Assembly: GCF_000147815.2 (NCBI RefSeq)
Contig: NC_015957.1
Span: 10,354,001-10,418,000, forward strand
Direction: 5' to 3'
Length of the DNA stretch: 64,000 bases
Source of the DNA: Streptomyces violaceusniger Tu 4113
Lineage (GTDB): Bacteria; Actinomycetota; Actinomycetes; Streptomycetales; Streptomycetaceae
Of this stretch, positions 16,401 through 25,859 are shown piece after piece (position 1 is the first letter of the stretch; each line of letters opens with the position of its first letter). Made by a program: the position numbers and the translations under genes. A model generated the notes under the pieces. The model made no database searches. It worked only from the letters and a program-made list of their open reading frames with translations, and had not been told where the DNA came from.

Positions 16401-16793
16401 GATGAGGAGCAGCACCAGCCGCAGACCGTCCGCGCCGACCATGGTCCAGCGGCGGTCCAGCGGACCGGAGGGGCCGATGAGCGCCGCGAGCGGCCCGAGG
16501 AGCACCGCGCCGAACAGCACGGTCGCCAGGAGCCGTACGCCCAGCACCACCGCGACCGCGAAGGCCGCGCCGCGATACCCGCCGCCGAAGGAGTCGGCCG
16601 CCACGGACGCCTGCAGCGTCAGCAGCACCAGCACCAGCACGGCGAGCGCGTCCCCCGCGCCGCCGACGAGTTGGGCGCTCCAGAGCCGTCGCAGCGGCTG
16701 ATAGCGCAGCAGGGCTCGTACGGCCCGCTCGCGGGAGTCCGCGGCAAGGGCACCGGAGGTGGCGGTCACGTCCGTTGGCTGCTCTCGCGTCAT
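13491..16793 (-). CDS. tmk: thymidylate kinase fused to an N-terminal MFS-like membrane domain
   Basis: 1100 residues in three parts. Residues 1 to about 480 are a membrane transporter-like region of about 12 helices (MFS type). About 505-720 is thymidylate kinase: P-loop IEGGDGSGKST, the DR motif in ISDRYIDSSVAYQGAGRD, and TREPG. The kinase phosphorylates dTMP for DNA synthesis. About 725-860 is a highly charged E/A/R coiled coil, then an acidic, proline-rich disordered tail. The fusion is normal for Streptomyces; what the membrane part does is unknown. It may just hold the kinase at the membrane. The last codons overlap a 14-bp tandem repeat. Confidence 0.94.
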   Translation of the reverse strand: MTREQPTDVTATSGALAADSRERAVRALLRYQPLRRLWSAQLVGGAGDALAVLVLVLLTLQASVAADSFGGGYRGAAFAVAVVLGVRLLATVLFGAVLLGPLAALIGPSGPLDRRWTMVGADGLRLVLLLIAPLWIDWAPADAVAWLLITTFVVGVAERFWTVAKDGAAPSLLPAPPAEGAAVRPLPDHLDALRRLSLRTNFLTLPIAAAGLLVVTLIGRLLGTGVEWFHTHQAALGSYVGAGLFAASISILTFLELPGGQTSRTRSPLEGLRRPRVASGTGADKGRTGAVPLLVLACAGVAGAIAAAVGVAPLQAMDLGGGPVAFALLALVLAGGPALGIRWAPKFLPGLSRRRLLALSVALTGLALLTVGLVHDTTTVVLIAWVAGVLAGIAAHTGHVLLDQESEEARRPRMTAHLQAVVRVSVGFGAVVAPLLAAVIGPHRLGSGDFVFAHGGAAFTLMLVGALLLPVAALVLGRTDDRQGVPLRRDLREALLGGGGTDEGPTATGFFIVIEGGDGSGKSTQVEALAEWIRAKGHEVVVTREPGATAIGKRLRSILLDVSSAGISHRAEALLYAADRAEHVDTVVRPALERGAVVISDRYIDSSVAYQGAGRDLAATEIARISRWATNGLVPHLTVLLDVSPETARERFTEAPDRLESEPAEFHQRVRSGFLALAAADPARYLVVDAGQLPEAVTSVVRHRLDQMLPLSDAEVKAQEEARKAAEEEARRRAEEEAARKAEEERLERERQEALAKARAEEEERKRRELEEARQREAERQAEAARQRAEDARRRAEEDRKRIEAEDRARAVDEERRRLEAEAEAVRRAEAEARRQEEQRKAEEALLRAEQARLAADAADAAASSGAEAPTVETETPAPPPHDAGGSRDAGGARDAAGPASGDPDSTKTVQTPRFDPWAEYVGEGGSGRPAAGPDADETTLLPPVPPQNGPDAGDTAVLPPVRPQDGPERRGGPDAEETAFPPQPPAEPPTNAADETAVLPPVRDERSADPADRVPPWLFRPDEGQEQAQGQGEGNERTREMPQYGQDQGHDQGQAQGGAESPRPRRRRPEWAEETPLDDLPSLADELLGPRDDEDGRRR

Positions 16794-16896
16794 CCCGCCA
16801 GCCTATCCGGATCACATGAATCCACGGCCCCCCGGCCGAACAAACGGGCGGTGAGCCGTGGATGGCGCGGGGATTGCTCCGCCTTGCTCCGCTTTC

Positions 16897-19734
16897 CTAC
16901 TCGGCGTCGGCCGACGACTTCTTGGCCGCTGCCGTCTTCTTGGCGGCGGTCTTCGCGGTCGTCTTCTTGGCGGTCGTCTTCTTCGCCGCGGTCTTCTTGG
17001 CGGCCGTCTTGGTCGCCGTCGCCTTCTTGGCCGCGGTCTTCTTCGCCGCCGTCTTCTTGGCGGTCTTCTTGGCCGGGCCCTTGGCGCGCTTCTCGGCGAG
17101 CAACTCGAAGCCGCGCTCGGGCGTGATGGTCTCCACGTCGTCGTCGCGGCGCAGCGTCGCGTTGGTCTCGCCGTCCGTGACGTACGGGCCGAAGCGGCCG
17201 TCCTTCACCACCACGGGCCGCTCGCTGACCGGGTCGGTGCCCAGCTCCTTCAGCGGCGGCTTGGCCGCGGCCCGGCCACGCTGCTTGGGCTGGGCATAGA
17301 TCGCCAGCGCCTCCTCGAGCGTGATGGTGAAGAGCTGCTCCTCGCTCTCCAGCGACCGCGAGTCCGTGCCCTTCTTCAGGTACGGGCCGTAGCGGCCGTT
17401 CTGCGCGGTGATCTCCACACCCTCGGGGTCGGCGCCGACCACACGCGGCAGCGACATCAGTTTGAGCGCGTCCTCCAGGGTCACCGTGTCCAGGGACATC
17501 GACTTCAGGAGGGACGCGGTGCGCGGCTTGACGGCGTTCTTACCGCTCTTGGGAGTGTCCTCGGGGAGCACCTCGGTGACGTACGGGCCGTAGCGGCCGT
17601 CCTTGGCCACGATCATGCGACCGGTGTCGGGGTCGGGGCCCAGCTCGAACTCACCGCTCGGCTTGGCGAGCAGCTCCTCCGCGTACGCCACGGTCAGCTC
17701 GTCCGGCGGCATGTCGTCGGGGACGTCGGCGCGCCGGCCGGTGCCGCCCTCGATCTCCGTCGGGCGCTCGACGTACGGCCCGTAGCGGCCGACGCGCAGC
17801 ACGATGCCGTCGCCCACGGGGAAGGAGGAGATCTCCCGGGCGTCGATCGCGCCCAGGTCGGTGACCAGCTCCTTGAGGCCGCCGAGGTGGTCGCCGTCGC
17901 CGTTCCCGGCCTCGGCGGCGCCGGCCTGCGCGCCCTCGCCGAAGTAGAAGCGCTTCAGCCACGGCACGGCCTCGGCCTCGCCGCGCGCGATGCGGTCGAG
18001 ATCGTCCTCCATCTTGGCGGTGAAGTCGTAGTCGACCAGCCGGCCGAAGTGCTTCTCCAGCAGGTTGACCACGGCGAAGCTCAGGAAGGAGGGCACGAGC
18101 GCGGTGCCCTTCTTGAAGACATAGCCGCGGTCGAGGATGGTGCCCAGGATCGTGGCGTAGGTCGAGGGGCGGCCGATCTCGCGCTCTTCGAGCTCCTTGA
18201 CCAGCGACGCCTCGGTGTAGCGGGCCGGGGGCTTGGTCGCGTGGCCGTCGGCGGTGATCTCCTCGGCGGAGAGCCGGTCGCCCTCGGTGACCTGCGGCAG
18301 CCGGCGCTCGCGGTCGTCGAGCTCGGCGTTCGGGTCGTCGGCGCCCTCCACGTAGGCCTTCATGAAGCCGTGGAAGGTGATCGTCTTACCGGAGGCGGAG
18401 AACTCGGCGTCCCGGCCGTCGCTCGCCTGCCCGGCGATCTTGACGGTGACCGAGTTGCCGATCGCGTCCTTCATCTGGGAGGCGACGGTCCGCTTCCAGA
18501 TCAGCTCGTAGAGCCGGAACTGGTCGCCCGAAAGGCCGGTCTCCGCCGGGGTGCGGAAACGCTCTCCCGAGGGGCGGATGGCCTCGTGCGCCTCCTGGGC
18601 GTTCTTGACCTTGCCCGCGTAGGTGCGCGGCTTGTCCGGCAGATAGTCGGCGCCGTAAAGCTGGGTGACCTGCGCCCGGGCCGCCGTCACCGCCGTGTCC
18701 GACAGGACGGTGGAGTCCGTACGCATATAGGTGATGTAGCCGTTCTCATACAGCTTCTGCGCGACCTGCATGGTGGCCTTGGCCCCGAAGCCCAGCTTGC
18801 GGCTGGCCTCCTGCTGCAGGGTCGTCGTACGGAACGGCGCGTACGGCGAGCGGCGGTACGGCTTGGACTCGACCGAGCGCACCGTGAAAGCGGTGTCGGC
18901 GAGAGCCGTGGCCAGGGAGCGGGCACCGGCCTCGTCCAGGTGCAGGACGTTGACGCCGTCCTTCAGCTGGCCGAGCGAGGTGAAATCGCGCCCCTGGGCG
19001 ACCCGGAGGCCGTCGACGGCCGTAAGGCGGGCACCGAAGGTGCCGGGGTCGCTGACGTCACCCGCCCGGCCGGTGGCGAAGGTGCCGGTGAGGTCCCAGT
19101 ACTCGGCGGAGCGGAAGGCGATGCGCTCGCGCTCGCGCTCGACGACGAGACGGGTGGCGACGGACTGGACCCGGCCCGCGGACAGGCCGCGCATGACCTT
19201 CTTCCACAGGACCGGCGAGACCTCGTAGCCGTAGAGGCGGTCGAGGATGCGGCGGGTCTCCTGGGCATCGACCAGGCGCTGGTTCAGCTCGCGCGGGTTG
19301 GCCACGGCGGCCCGGATGGCGTCCTTGGTGATCTCGTGGAAGACCATCCGGCGCACCGGGACCTTGGGCTTGAGGACCTCCTGGAGGTGCCAGGCGATGG
19401 CCTCGCCCTCGCGGTCCTCATCGGTGGCCAGGAAGAGCTCGTCGGAGTCGGCGAGCAGCTCCTTGAGCTTCTTGACCTGGCTCTTCTTATCCGCGTTGAC
19501 CACGTAGACGGGCTGGAAGTCGTGCTCGACGTCCACGCCGAGCCGACGGACCTCGCCGGTGTACTTGTCGGGGACCTCGGCCGCACCGTTCGGCAGGTCC
19601 CGGATGTGCCCGACGCTGGCCTCGACCACGTAGCCCGGGCCGAGGTAGCCCTTAATCGTCTTCGCCTTGGCAGGCGACTCGACGATGACGAGTCGGCGGC
19701 CGCCCTGTGCGGTCTCGCTGGTGGTCGGGGACAA
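16897..19734 (-). CDS. topA: DNA topoisomerase I
   Basis: A 945-residue type IA topoisomerase that relaxes negative supercoils. The N-terminal Toprim domain starts LVIVESPAKAKTI and holds DEDREGEAIAWH (acidic triad, about residues 112-122). The active-site tyrosine is in GYITYMRTDST (about 330). The C-terminus has no zinc fingers; it has several GRYGPYV repeats and ends in a long lysine-alanine tail (AKKTAAKK type, about 880-935) that raises processivity in actinobacteria. Start is TTG at 19734 with GGAGAG upstream. A weak inverted repeat at 16822-16861 follows the stop and may terminate it. Confidence 0.97.
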   Translation of the reverse strand: MSPTTSETAQGGRRLVIVESPAKAKTIKGYLGPGYVVEASVGHIRDLPNGAAEVPDKYTGEVRRLGVDVEHDFQPVYVVNADKKSQVKKLKELLADSDELFLATDEDREGEAIAWHLQEVLKPKVPVRRMVFHEITKDAIRAAVANPRELNQRLVDAQETRRILDRLYGYEVSPVLWKKVMRGLSAGRVQSVATRLVVERERERIAFRSAEYWDLTGTFATGRAGDVSDPGTFGARLTAVDGLRVAQGRDFTSLGQLKDGVNVLHLDEAGARSLATALADTAFTVRSVESKPYRRSPYAPFRTTTLQQEASRKLGFGAKATMQVAQKLYENGYITYMRTDSTVLSDTAVTAARAQVTQLYGADYLPDKPRTYAGKVKNAQEAHEAIRPSGERFRTPAETGLSGDQFRLYELIWKRTVASQMKDAIGNSVTVKIAGQASDGRDAEFSASGKTITFHGFMKAYVEGADDPNAELDDRERRLPQVTEGDRLSAEEITADGHATKPPARYTEASLVKELEEREIGRPSTYATILGTILDRGYVFKKGTALVPSFLSFAVVNLLEKHFGRLVDYDFTAKMEDDLDRIARGEAEAVPWLKRFYFGEGAQAGAAEAGNGDGDHLGGLKELVTDLGAIDAREISSFPVGDGIVLRVGRYGPYVERPTEIEGGTGRRADVPDDMPPDELTVAYAEELLAKPSGEFELGPDPDTGRMIVAKDGRYGPYVTEVLPEDTPKSGKNAVKPRTASLLKSMSLDTVTLEDALKLMSLPRVVGADPEGVEITAQNGRYGPYLKKGTDSRSLESEEQLFTITLEEALAIYAQPKQRGRAAAKPPLKELGTDPVSERPVVVKDGRFGPYVTDGETNATLRRDDDVETITPERGFELLAEKRAKGPAKKTAKKTAAKKTAAKKATATKTAAKKTAAKKTTAKKTTAKTAAKKTAAAKKSSADAE

Positions 19735-19945
19735 CTTGGCTCTTCTCTCCGGTCGACGCTCGGTGAACGGGCAGTGCCGCGTGGGTAACGCTCACACGGC
19801 CTCCCTCTACGGTGACGCTGCGGAGTGTGACGGTACATCCCGCCCCCGTGTCAAACGGAAAAAGCCCGCAACGCCACTCGAACGGTAACCCGACAACCGA
19901 CCTGTCTGCCGCCCGGACCGGCACGAGGCAGCGCGGAAGGCCCTG

Positions 19946-20143
19946 TCAGGCGTAACCGAGGCACCAGATTCCGCCGCCAAGGGCGGCGACGCCGAAGAGA
20001 AGGGAGAGCGCCGCGGAAGCGACAGGACTCACACCATGTGCCACCGGTGCGCGCAGCCTCAGGCGCGCCGCCGTCCACAGCAGCAGCGCGGCGCCGAACA
20101 ACACGAATGCCGTTCCGGCGAAGATCGCAGGTCCGCTCTCCAT
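19946..20143 (-). CDS. small membrane protein
   Basis: A 65-residue protein with two predicted membrane helices, FAGTAFVLFGAALLLWTAA and ASAALSLLFGVAALGGGIWCLGY, joined by an arginine-rich loop (about residues 27-35). Function unknown. A small membrane gene stands in the same place upstream of topA in other Streptomyces, which supports its reality. No operon partner is close enough to suggest a role. Confidence 0.75.
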   Translation of the reverse strand: MESGPAIFAGTAFVLFGAALLLWTAARLRLRAPVAHGVSPVASAALSLLFGVAALGGGIWCLGYA

Positions 20144-20329
20144 GACGGGAGCGTGGCACGTACGGGAGGCGTGAGCGCGAACCCCGGGTGAACAGCGCGC
20201 GTCACCTCGTACGGCCCGTGTCCCCGGTGGCCTCTTCTGCGCCCCGGCGGCAGCTTTCTGCCATACGGGGGCGCGGGGGAGGGCGTTGTACCACCGGCGT
20301 ACGCCCCCCTAGCACCCGCCCGGCGCGCT

Positions 20330-21904
20330 CTATCGCGCCTCTATGCCGTCGTCGTCGACCGGCCACAGAAAACCCTGCTCGATCAGGAGCCGGATGGACT
20401 GCGGGGTGCGGTCGCGCAGCACCACTTGGTCCTCCCCGAGCAGCTGGGCGATGGCGTCCAGGATCCGGCCCGCGCTCAGTGTGCCGTCGCACACACCCGC
20501 GAAGCCCGCCCCGACCGTGTCCACCGTCGTCGCGCGACGCATGCCCCGGTACTGCCTGAGCACCACATGCTCGGGGTCCTCGGCCCCGGGCGGGCCCACC
20601 TGCTCCTGGACGACCTCGTCCGCCAGCCGGAAGCGGGCGGTCAGCAGCGCCGCGTCGTCATGCGTGCGCAGGAAGTCCTGCCGGTCGAAGTGGGCCATGA
20701 CCTCGCCCCCCAGCGGCTGCTCGACCGGATGGGGCCACTCCTCCACGGTCACCGAGGGCCGGTCGGCGCCCGACTTGCGCAGGGTGATCCAGCCGAAGCC
20801 GACGGCCTTGGTCTTCCGCGCCTCGAATTCGTCCAGCCACGCGTCGTAGCGCGCCGCGTACGCCTCGGGGCGGGCCAGGTGCTCACCAGCGTCGCGCAGC
20901 CACAGCTCGGTGTACTGGCTGACGTCCTGCACCTCGCGCTGCACGATCCACGCGTCACAGCCGGACGGGACCCAGGAGGCCACCCGCTCGCGCCAGTCCT
21001 CCCCCTCGACGTGCTGCCAGTTCGCCAGCAGCTGACACCAGCCGCCGTCGGCGAGGTGCCCGGCGGACTGCTGGACGAGGGTGCGGCACAGGTCGTCCCC
21101 GGACATCCCGCCCTCCCGGTAGACCAGCTCGCTGCCCTCCGGGGAGCGGGGAGAGATCACAAAGGGCGGGTTGGAGACGATCAGGTCGTACGTCTCGTCC
21201 CGGACCGGCTCGAACAGCGATCCCTCCCGCAGATCCGGCTCCGGCGCCCCGGACAGGGCGAGGGTCAGCCGGGCGATCGCCAGGGCGCGCGGATTGCGGT
21301 CCGTGGCGGTGACGCGGGTGGCGTGGCGGCCCGCGTGCAGCGCCTGGATGCCGGAGCCGGTGCCGAGGTCCAGGACCCGGCCCACGGGCGCGGGCACGGT
21401 GAGACCGGCGAGCGTGGTGGACGCTCCGCCGACCCCGAGGACGAGCCGGGAACGGTCCTCACGGTCGCGCGCGCCGCCCGGGCCGCCGATCCCTCCGGCA
21501 CCGCCGACCGCGCAGCCCAGGTCGGAGACGATCCACCAGTCCTGGCCATCGGGGCCGCCGTAAGGCCGCACATCCACGCTCGCGCGCACCTCGTCGCCCT
21601 CGCGCACCAGCCAGCCGTCGGCGAGGCAGTCCTCGGCCGGCAGGGCCGCGGCCGCCCGCTCGTACGCCACGGGCCGCTGCAGCAGAAAGAGCCGCACCAG
21701 GGTCTCCAGCGGGCTGCTCTCGCCCCGGGTGGCACGCAGCGCCGGGACGGTCTCCCCGCGCGCCAGGGCCGCGTAGGCGGACGAGCCGAGCAGATCCGGC
21801 AGACCATCGGCGGTGAAGGAGGCGGCCGACAGCGCCTCACGAAGGCGGGCGGTGCGCTCGGCGTCGGCGACGGGAAGGCGGAACGGAGGCTGGTGCGTAC
21901 TCAC
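20330..21904 (-). CDS. class I SAM-dependent methyltransferase
   Basis: About 524 residues. The N-terminal third is a domain found only with this methyltransferase type (DUF7059-like). The Rossmann domain has VLDLGTGSGIQAL (SAM-binding motif I), TATDRNPRAL (motif II) and NPPFVIS (motif IV). The NPPF signature marks enzymes that methylate an amide or amino nitrogen, such as HemK/PrmC or N6-adenine enzymes. A conserved actinobacterial C-terminal domain follows. The start is probably GTG 21904; an ATG three codons upstream is possible. The substrate is unknown. Confidence 0.88.
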   Translation of the reverse strand: MSTHQPPFRLPVADAERTARLREALSAASFTADGLPDLLGSSAYAALARGETVPALRATRGESSPLETLVRLFLLQRPVAYERAAAALPAEDCLADGWLVREGDEVRASVDVRPYGGPDGQDWWIVSDLGCAVGGAGGIGGPGGARDREDRSRLVLGVGGASTTLAGLTVPAPVGRVLDLGTGSGIQALHAGRHATRVTATDRNPRALAIARLTLALSGAPEPDLREGSLFEPVRDETYDLIVSNPPFVISPRSPEGSELVYREGGMSGDDLCRTLVQQSAGHLADGGWCQLLANWQHVEGEDWRERVASWVPSGCDAWIVQREVQDVSQYTELWLRDAGEHLARPEAYAARYDAWLDEFEARKTKAVGFGWITLRKSGADRPSVTVEEWPHPVEQPLGGEVMAHFDRQDFLRTHDDAALLTARFRLADEVVQEQVGPPGAEDPEHVVLRQYRGMRRATTVDTVGAGFAGVCDGTLSAGRILDAIAQLLGEDQVVLRDRTPQSIRLLIEQGFLWPVDDDGIEAR

Positions 21905-22070
21905 GCCCCCCATTGTCGGGGCAACGACCGACAGCGGGCGACGCCGGTCGGCATCGGGACGACATCGCCCGCGTCGGCCAGGCTGACGAGCCGACAAAGG
22001 GGGCGCGAGGCGGCGGCGTTGTCCCCCAGTGGCAGAACCTGGGCGGTCTGGGGCAGCCCTGGGCAGCCCG

Positions 22071-22643
22071 TCAGGACTGCGTCGTGGCGCCGCCGGTCGT
22101 CTTCGGCTTCTGGCAGCCGGACTGCTTGGCCATCGCCGAGCCGACCTTTCCTTCCTGCAGCTTCTGCAGGGCCTGGTCACCCGACTTGCTGAGCTTGTCG
22201 AGCTCGTCGGCGACGCCCTTGAGCCCCTGGGCGAACTTGGACTTGTCCGAGGTGTCCAGCTTGTCGACGGACGTCTGCAGCTTCGTGTACGCCCCCGAGG
22301 TGGCGTTGAGCTCCTTGACCGCCTGCTGCTGGGTCTTGTCGCCGCTGTCGACGGGCGGGGGGCCCGCCTTGTTCACGGCCTTGGCGAGTGCCCCGTAGGA
22401 CTCGGAGATCTCCTGGAACGCCTTGGAGTCCGTCTGCTGCAGCTTCTTGGAGTCCTGCTCGTCGGCCGCACCCTGGATCGCGGTGTTGGCGCCCTGAATC
22501 TTCTTCAGCTGAGGCTGCACCTCGTCACAGACCGACTTGGCCCAGTCGTTGACCTTCTTGTCCCCATCGCCGCCCCCGCAGCCGGTCAGCGCCAGTACGA
22601 GTGCCGCACCGCCGGACAGTGCAGCCACAAGCTTCTTGTTCAC
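22071..22643 (-). CDS. small secreted lipoprotein
   Basis: 190 residues. A signal peptide, MNKKLVAALSGG, leads to lipobox LALTGC (Cys about residue 21). The mature part is charged and helical, with regular coiled-coil-like spacing (KKIQGANTAIQGAADEQDSKKL) and two Cys (CDEVQ near the front and SGCQK near the end) that could form a disulfide. GTG 22643 is chosen because GGAAGGGA lies about 8 bases upstream and gives a proper signal peptide. Found at this position between the methyltransferase and hppA in related species. Function unknown. Confidence 0.85.
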   Translation of the reverse strand: MNKKLVAALSGGAALVLALTGCGGGDGDKKVNDWAKSVCDEVQPQLKKIQGANTAIQGAADEQDSKKLQQTDSKAFQEISESYGALAKAVNKAGPPPVDSGDKTQQQAVKELNATSGAYTKLQTSVDKLDTSDKSKFAQGLKGVADELDKLSKSGDQALQKLQEGKVGSAMAKQSGCQKPKTTGGATTQS

Positions 22644-22881
22644 CGGATTGGTCCCTTCCATGGCTCTCGGCCCCGGAACATACACGTCCATCCGGCAAGG
22701 CCCACCCGGCGAGCGCCCCGTATGGATCTTTTTGCAGTCATTTGCACCCCGCTCGCTGTGGACATGGCCTCATCGAGCGGACGCGACACCCCGGACAGCG
22801 ACACGGGCGGACGATGCGCTGTCGCACATCGCCCGCCCGCATGTCGCAGGGGCTTTCCCGGCCCCCTGGCCCCTTCCGTGG

Positions 22882-25320
22882 CTAGGACACCACCGCCGCG
22901 TCGGCTGACTTCGCCACACGCTCGGAGTTGTCTTCGTCACCTACGACGATTCCGCGCCGCTTGGAGATGTAGACCGCCGCCACGATGATCACGACGGCGA
23001 GCCCGGCGACGACCGCACGCAGCCCAGGGCTGGCGTTGTCCCCGTAGGAGAACTTCACCACCGCGGGCGCGATCAGCAGCGCCACCAGGTTCATCACCTT
23101 CAGCAGCGGGTTGATCGCGGGACCCGCGGTGTCCTTGAAGGGATCGCCGACCGTGTCGCCGATCACCGTCGCGGCATGCGCCTCGCTTCCCTTACCGCCG
23201 TGATGACCGTCCTCGACCAGCTTCTTGGCGTTGTCCCAGGCGCCGCCGGAATTGGCGAGGAAGACGGCCATCAGCGTGCCGGTGCCGATCGCGCCCGCCA
23301 GGAACGAGCCGAGCGCGCCGACCCCGAAGGTGAAGCCGACGGCGATCGGCGCCAGGACGGCGAGCAGACCCGGTGTGGCCAGCTCGCGCAGCGCGTCCTT
23401 GGTGCAGATGTCGACGACCCGGCCGTACTCGGGCGTCTCGCTGTAGTCCATGATCCCGGGCTTCTCGCGGAACTGCCGCCGCACCTCGAAGACCACCGCT
23501 CCGGCCGACCGCGCCACCGCGTTGATCGCCAGTCCGGAGAAGAGGAAGACGACGGCGGCGCCGAGGATGAGGCCCACGAGGTTGTTGGGCTGCGAGATGT
23601 CCAGGCTCAGATTCATCTCCCCGGCCACGGAGGTGTGCACATCGTTCACGGCCTCCGCGATGGCGTCGCGGTACGAGCCGAAGAGCGCGGCCGCGGCGAG
23701 CACCGCCGTCGCGATGGCGATGCCCTTGGTGATCGCCTTGGTGGTGTTGCCGACCGCGTCGAGGTCGGTGAGCACCTGCGCGCCCGCGCCCTCGACATCG
23801 CCGGACATCTCGGCGATGCCCTGGGCGTTGTCGGAGACCGGACCGAAGGTGTCCATGGCGACGATCACACCGACCGTGGTGAGCAGGCCGGTGCCGGCGA
23901 GCGCGACGGCGAACAGCGCCAGCATGATCGAGGTGCCGCCGAGCAGGAAGGCGCCGTAGACGCTCAGCCCGATCAGCACCGCCGAGTAGACGGCCGACTC
24001 CAGACCGAGCGAGATGCCGGAGAGCACCACCGTGGCCGGGCCGGTCAGCGAGGTCTTGCCGACGTCCCGCACGGGTCGCCGGGTGGTCTCGGTGAAGTAG
24101 CCCGTGAGCTGCTGGATGAGCGCGGCCAGCACGATGCCGATGGCGACGGCGATGAGCGCGAGGACCCGTGGGTCACCGCTGTGGCCGAGGATCTCGCGGT
24201 TGGTGACGCCGTCGAGATCCGCGTAGCTGGACGGCAGATAGATGAAGACCGCGACCGCCACCAGCGCCATCGAGATCACGGCCGAGATGAAGAAGCCGCG
24301 GTTGATGGCGCTCATTCCGCTGCGGTCGGCGCGGCGCGGGGCCACGGCGAAGATCCCGATCATGGCGGTGAGCACGCCGATGGCCGGAACGAGCAGTGGG
24401 AAGGCCAGCCCGGCGTCGCCGAAGGCCGCCTTGCCGAGGATCAGCGCGGCGACCAGGGTGACGGCGTACGACTCGAAGAGGTCGGCGGCCATACCGGCGC
24501 AGTCACCGACGTTGTCGCCAACGTTGTCCGCGATGGTGGCCGCGTTGCGCGGGTCGTCCTCGGGGATGCCCTTCTCGACCTTGCCGACGAGGTCGGCACC
24601 GACGTCGGCGGCCTTGGTGAAGATGCCACCGCCGACCCTCATGAACATCGCGATCAGCGCGGCGCCGAGCCCGAAGCCCTCCAGCACCTTGGGCGCGTCG
24701 GCCGCGTAGACCAGCACCACGCAGGAGGCGCCCAGCAGCCCGAGGCCCACGGTGAACATGCCCACCACACCGCCGGTACGGAAAGCGATCTTCATCGCCT
24801 TGTGCGAGACGGCCGTGAGATCCACGCTCGGCTTACCGGGTGCGGAAGCGGCCGAATCGCCATTGACGGGTGTGGTGGGGGGCTCGGGGGTGGCCTCACG
24901 GGCGGCGGCGGCGACGCGCACATTGCTGCGCACCGCGAGCCACATCCCGATATAGCCGGTGGCCGCCGAGAATGCCGCACCGATCAGAAAGAACACCGAA
25001 CGCCCGATGCGCTGCGGCCAGTCGTCCGCCGGCAACAGCATGAGCAGGAAGAACACCACCACGGCGAATCCGCCGAGAGTGCGCAGTTGCCGGGCCAGAT
25101 AGGCATTGGCGCCTTCCTGAACGGCCTCGGCGATCTTCTTCATACTGTCCGTGCCCTCGCCCGCCGCGAGGACTTGTCGTACCAGCACCACCGCGACCGC
25201 GAGCGCCGCGATCGCGACGGCGGCGATCACCAGCACGATCACACGGTTGTCGTCGGTCAGCTCTGCGGCGGCCAGGGTTGGGGTGAGGTCCAGCTGATGA
25301 GGGGTGAGAGGCCCCGCCAT
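22882..25320 (-). CDS. hppA: membrane-bound proton-translocating pyrophosphatase
   Basis: 812 residues, about 16 membrane helices. It splits pyrophosphate and pumps protons out of the cytoplasm. Substrate-binding motifs are DVGADLVGKVEKGIPEDDPRN (split, about residues 226-246), DNVGDNVGDCAGM, and GDTVGDPFKDTAGPA near the C-terminus. The GNTTKAITKG segment has Lys where potassium-dependent enzymes have Ala, so it should be potassium-independent. Start ATG 25320 follows a perfect AAGGAGG. It is a single-gene unit with an AT-richer upstream region carrying ATGATCT repeats. Confidence 0.97.
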   Translation of the reverse strand: MAGPLTPHQLDLTPTLAAAELTDDNRVIVLVIAAVAIAALAVAVVLVRQVLAAGEGTDSMKKIAEAVQEGANAYLARQLRTLGGFAVVVFFLLMLLPADDWPQRIGRSVFFLIGAAFSAATGYIGMWLAVRSNVRVAAAAREATPEPPTTPVNGDSAASAPGKPSVDLTAVSHKAMKIAFRTGGVVGMFTVGLGLLGASCVVLVYAADAPKVLEGFGLGAALIAMFMRVGGGIFTKAADVGADLVGKVEKGIPEDDPRNAATIADNVGDNVGDCAGMAADLFESYAVTLVAALILGKAAFGDAGLAFPLLVPAIGVLTAMIGIFAVAPRRADRSGMSAINRGFFISAVISMALVAVAVFIYLPSSYADLDGVTNREILGHSGDPRVLALIAVAIGIVLAALIQQLTGYFTETTRRPVRDVGKTSLTGPATVVLSGISLGLESAVYSAVLIGLSVYGAFLLGGTSIMLALFAVALAGTGLLTTVGVIVAMDTFGPVSDNAQGIAEMSGDVEGAGAQVLTDLDAVGNTTKAITKGIAIATAVLAAAALFGSYRDAIAEAVNDVHTSVAGEMNLSLDISQPNNLVGLILGAAVVFLFSGLAINAVARSAGAVVFEVRRQFREKPGIMDYSETPEYGRVVDICTKDALRELATPGLLAVLAPIAVGFTFGVGALGSFLAGAIGTGTLMAVFLANSGGAWDNAKKLVEDGHHGGKGSEAHAATVIGDTVGDPFKDTAGPAINPLLKVMNLVALLIAPAVVKFSYGDNASPGLRAVVAGLAVVIIVAAVYISKRRGIVVGDEDNSERVAKSADAAVVS

Positions 25321-25548
25321 TCGTCCTCCTTGACGTTTGGCACATGGGCGCGCAGCAGTTCTGCGACCGCAGAAGAGCCGCCGCGCTCAGGCGTCCTGAG
25401 CTCGAGATGTGGACGGATTGTAGGGAGCGTCACACGATCAAAACAGGGCGCCGGAATGGGAATTCGCCTGCACCAGCGAAGATCAATTGGTTTGGCGGTA
25501 TGAATTCCTTCGGAAGAAGGAGGGTCGACAATTTACTGACGGATGTAA

Positions 25549-25581
25549 AATGATCTCTACAAATGATCTATATAGATGATC
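25549..25581. promoter_or_regulatory. triple ATGATCT direct repeat in an AT-rich patch
   Basis: ATGATCT occurs at 25550-25556, 25563-25569 and 25575-25581 (12-13 bp apart) within TGATCTATATAGATGATCTA-type sequence, strikingly AT-rich for this genome. It lies about 230 bases upstream of hppA on the opposite side from its coding strand. It could be a promoter or regulator site. The remaining DNA from 25321 to 25860 shows no gene. Confidence 0.4.
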
Positions 25582-25859
25582 TAGCGGCAGTCTTGCGCCA
25601 TCGAGAAAAGCGCTGTTCAGAGCCTAAGCCAGAGATCGAAATAGCGCGCGCCGAGAGGTGCGCCCGGGCCCTGCTGCCGACCGGGCGCGGGCATGCCAAC
25701 AGCCGGACCGGCGATCATGAAAGGGCCGGTCCGGTGGGTTCCAGCGGGTCCTGCGAGTCGAGTGAGAGATGACGGACAGATGACCCTCACGAGGGACCCA
25801 GCTTCGGCGATCAGGACGAGCGAGGCCGCTCCCGGCCCCGGGAGAGGGCCTGCTGTGTG

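Noticed and set aside
11550..17126. 1858-codon plus-strand frame covering holB, tmk and part of topA
   Set aside because: It is antisense to three recognisable genes. Its composition is Arg/Gly/Leu-rich with no motifs, so it is a high-GC shadow.
16858..19788. 976-codon plus-strand frame opposite topA
   Set aside because: It mirrors topA in the complementary frame; topA has all type IA motifs.
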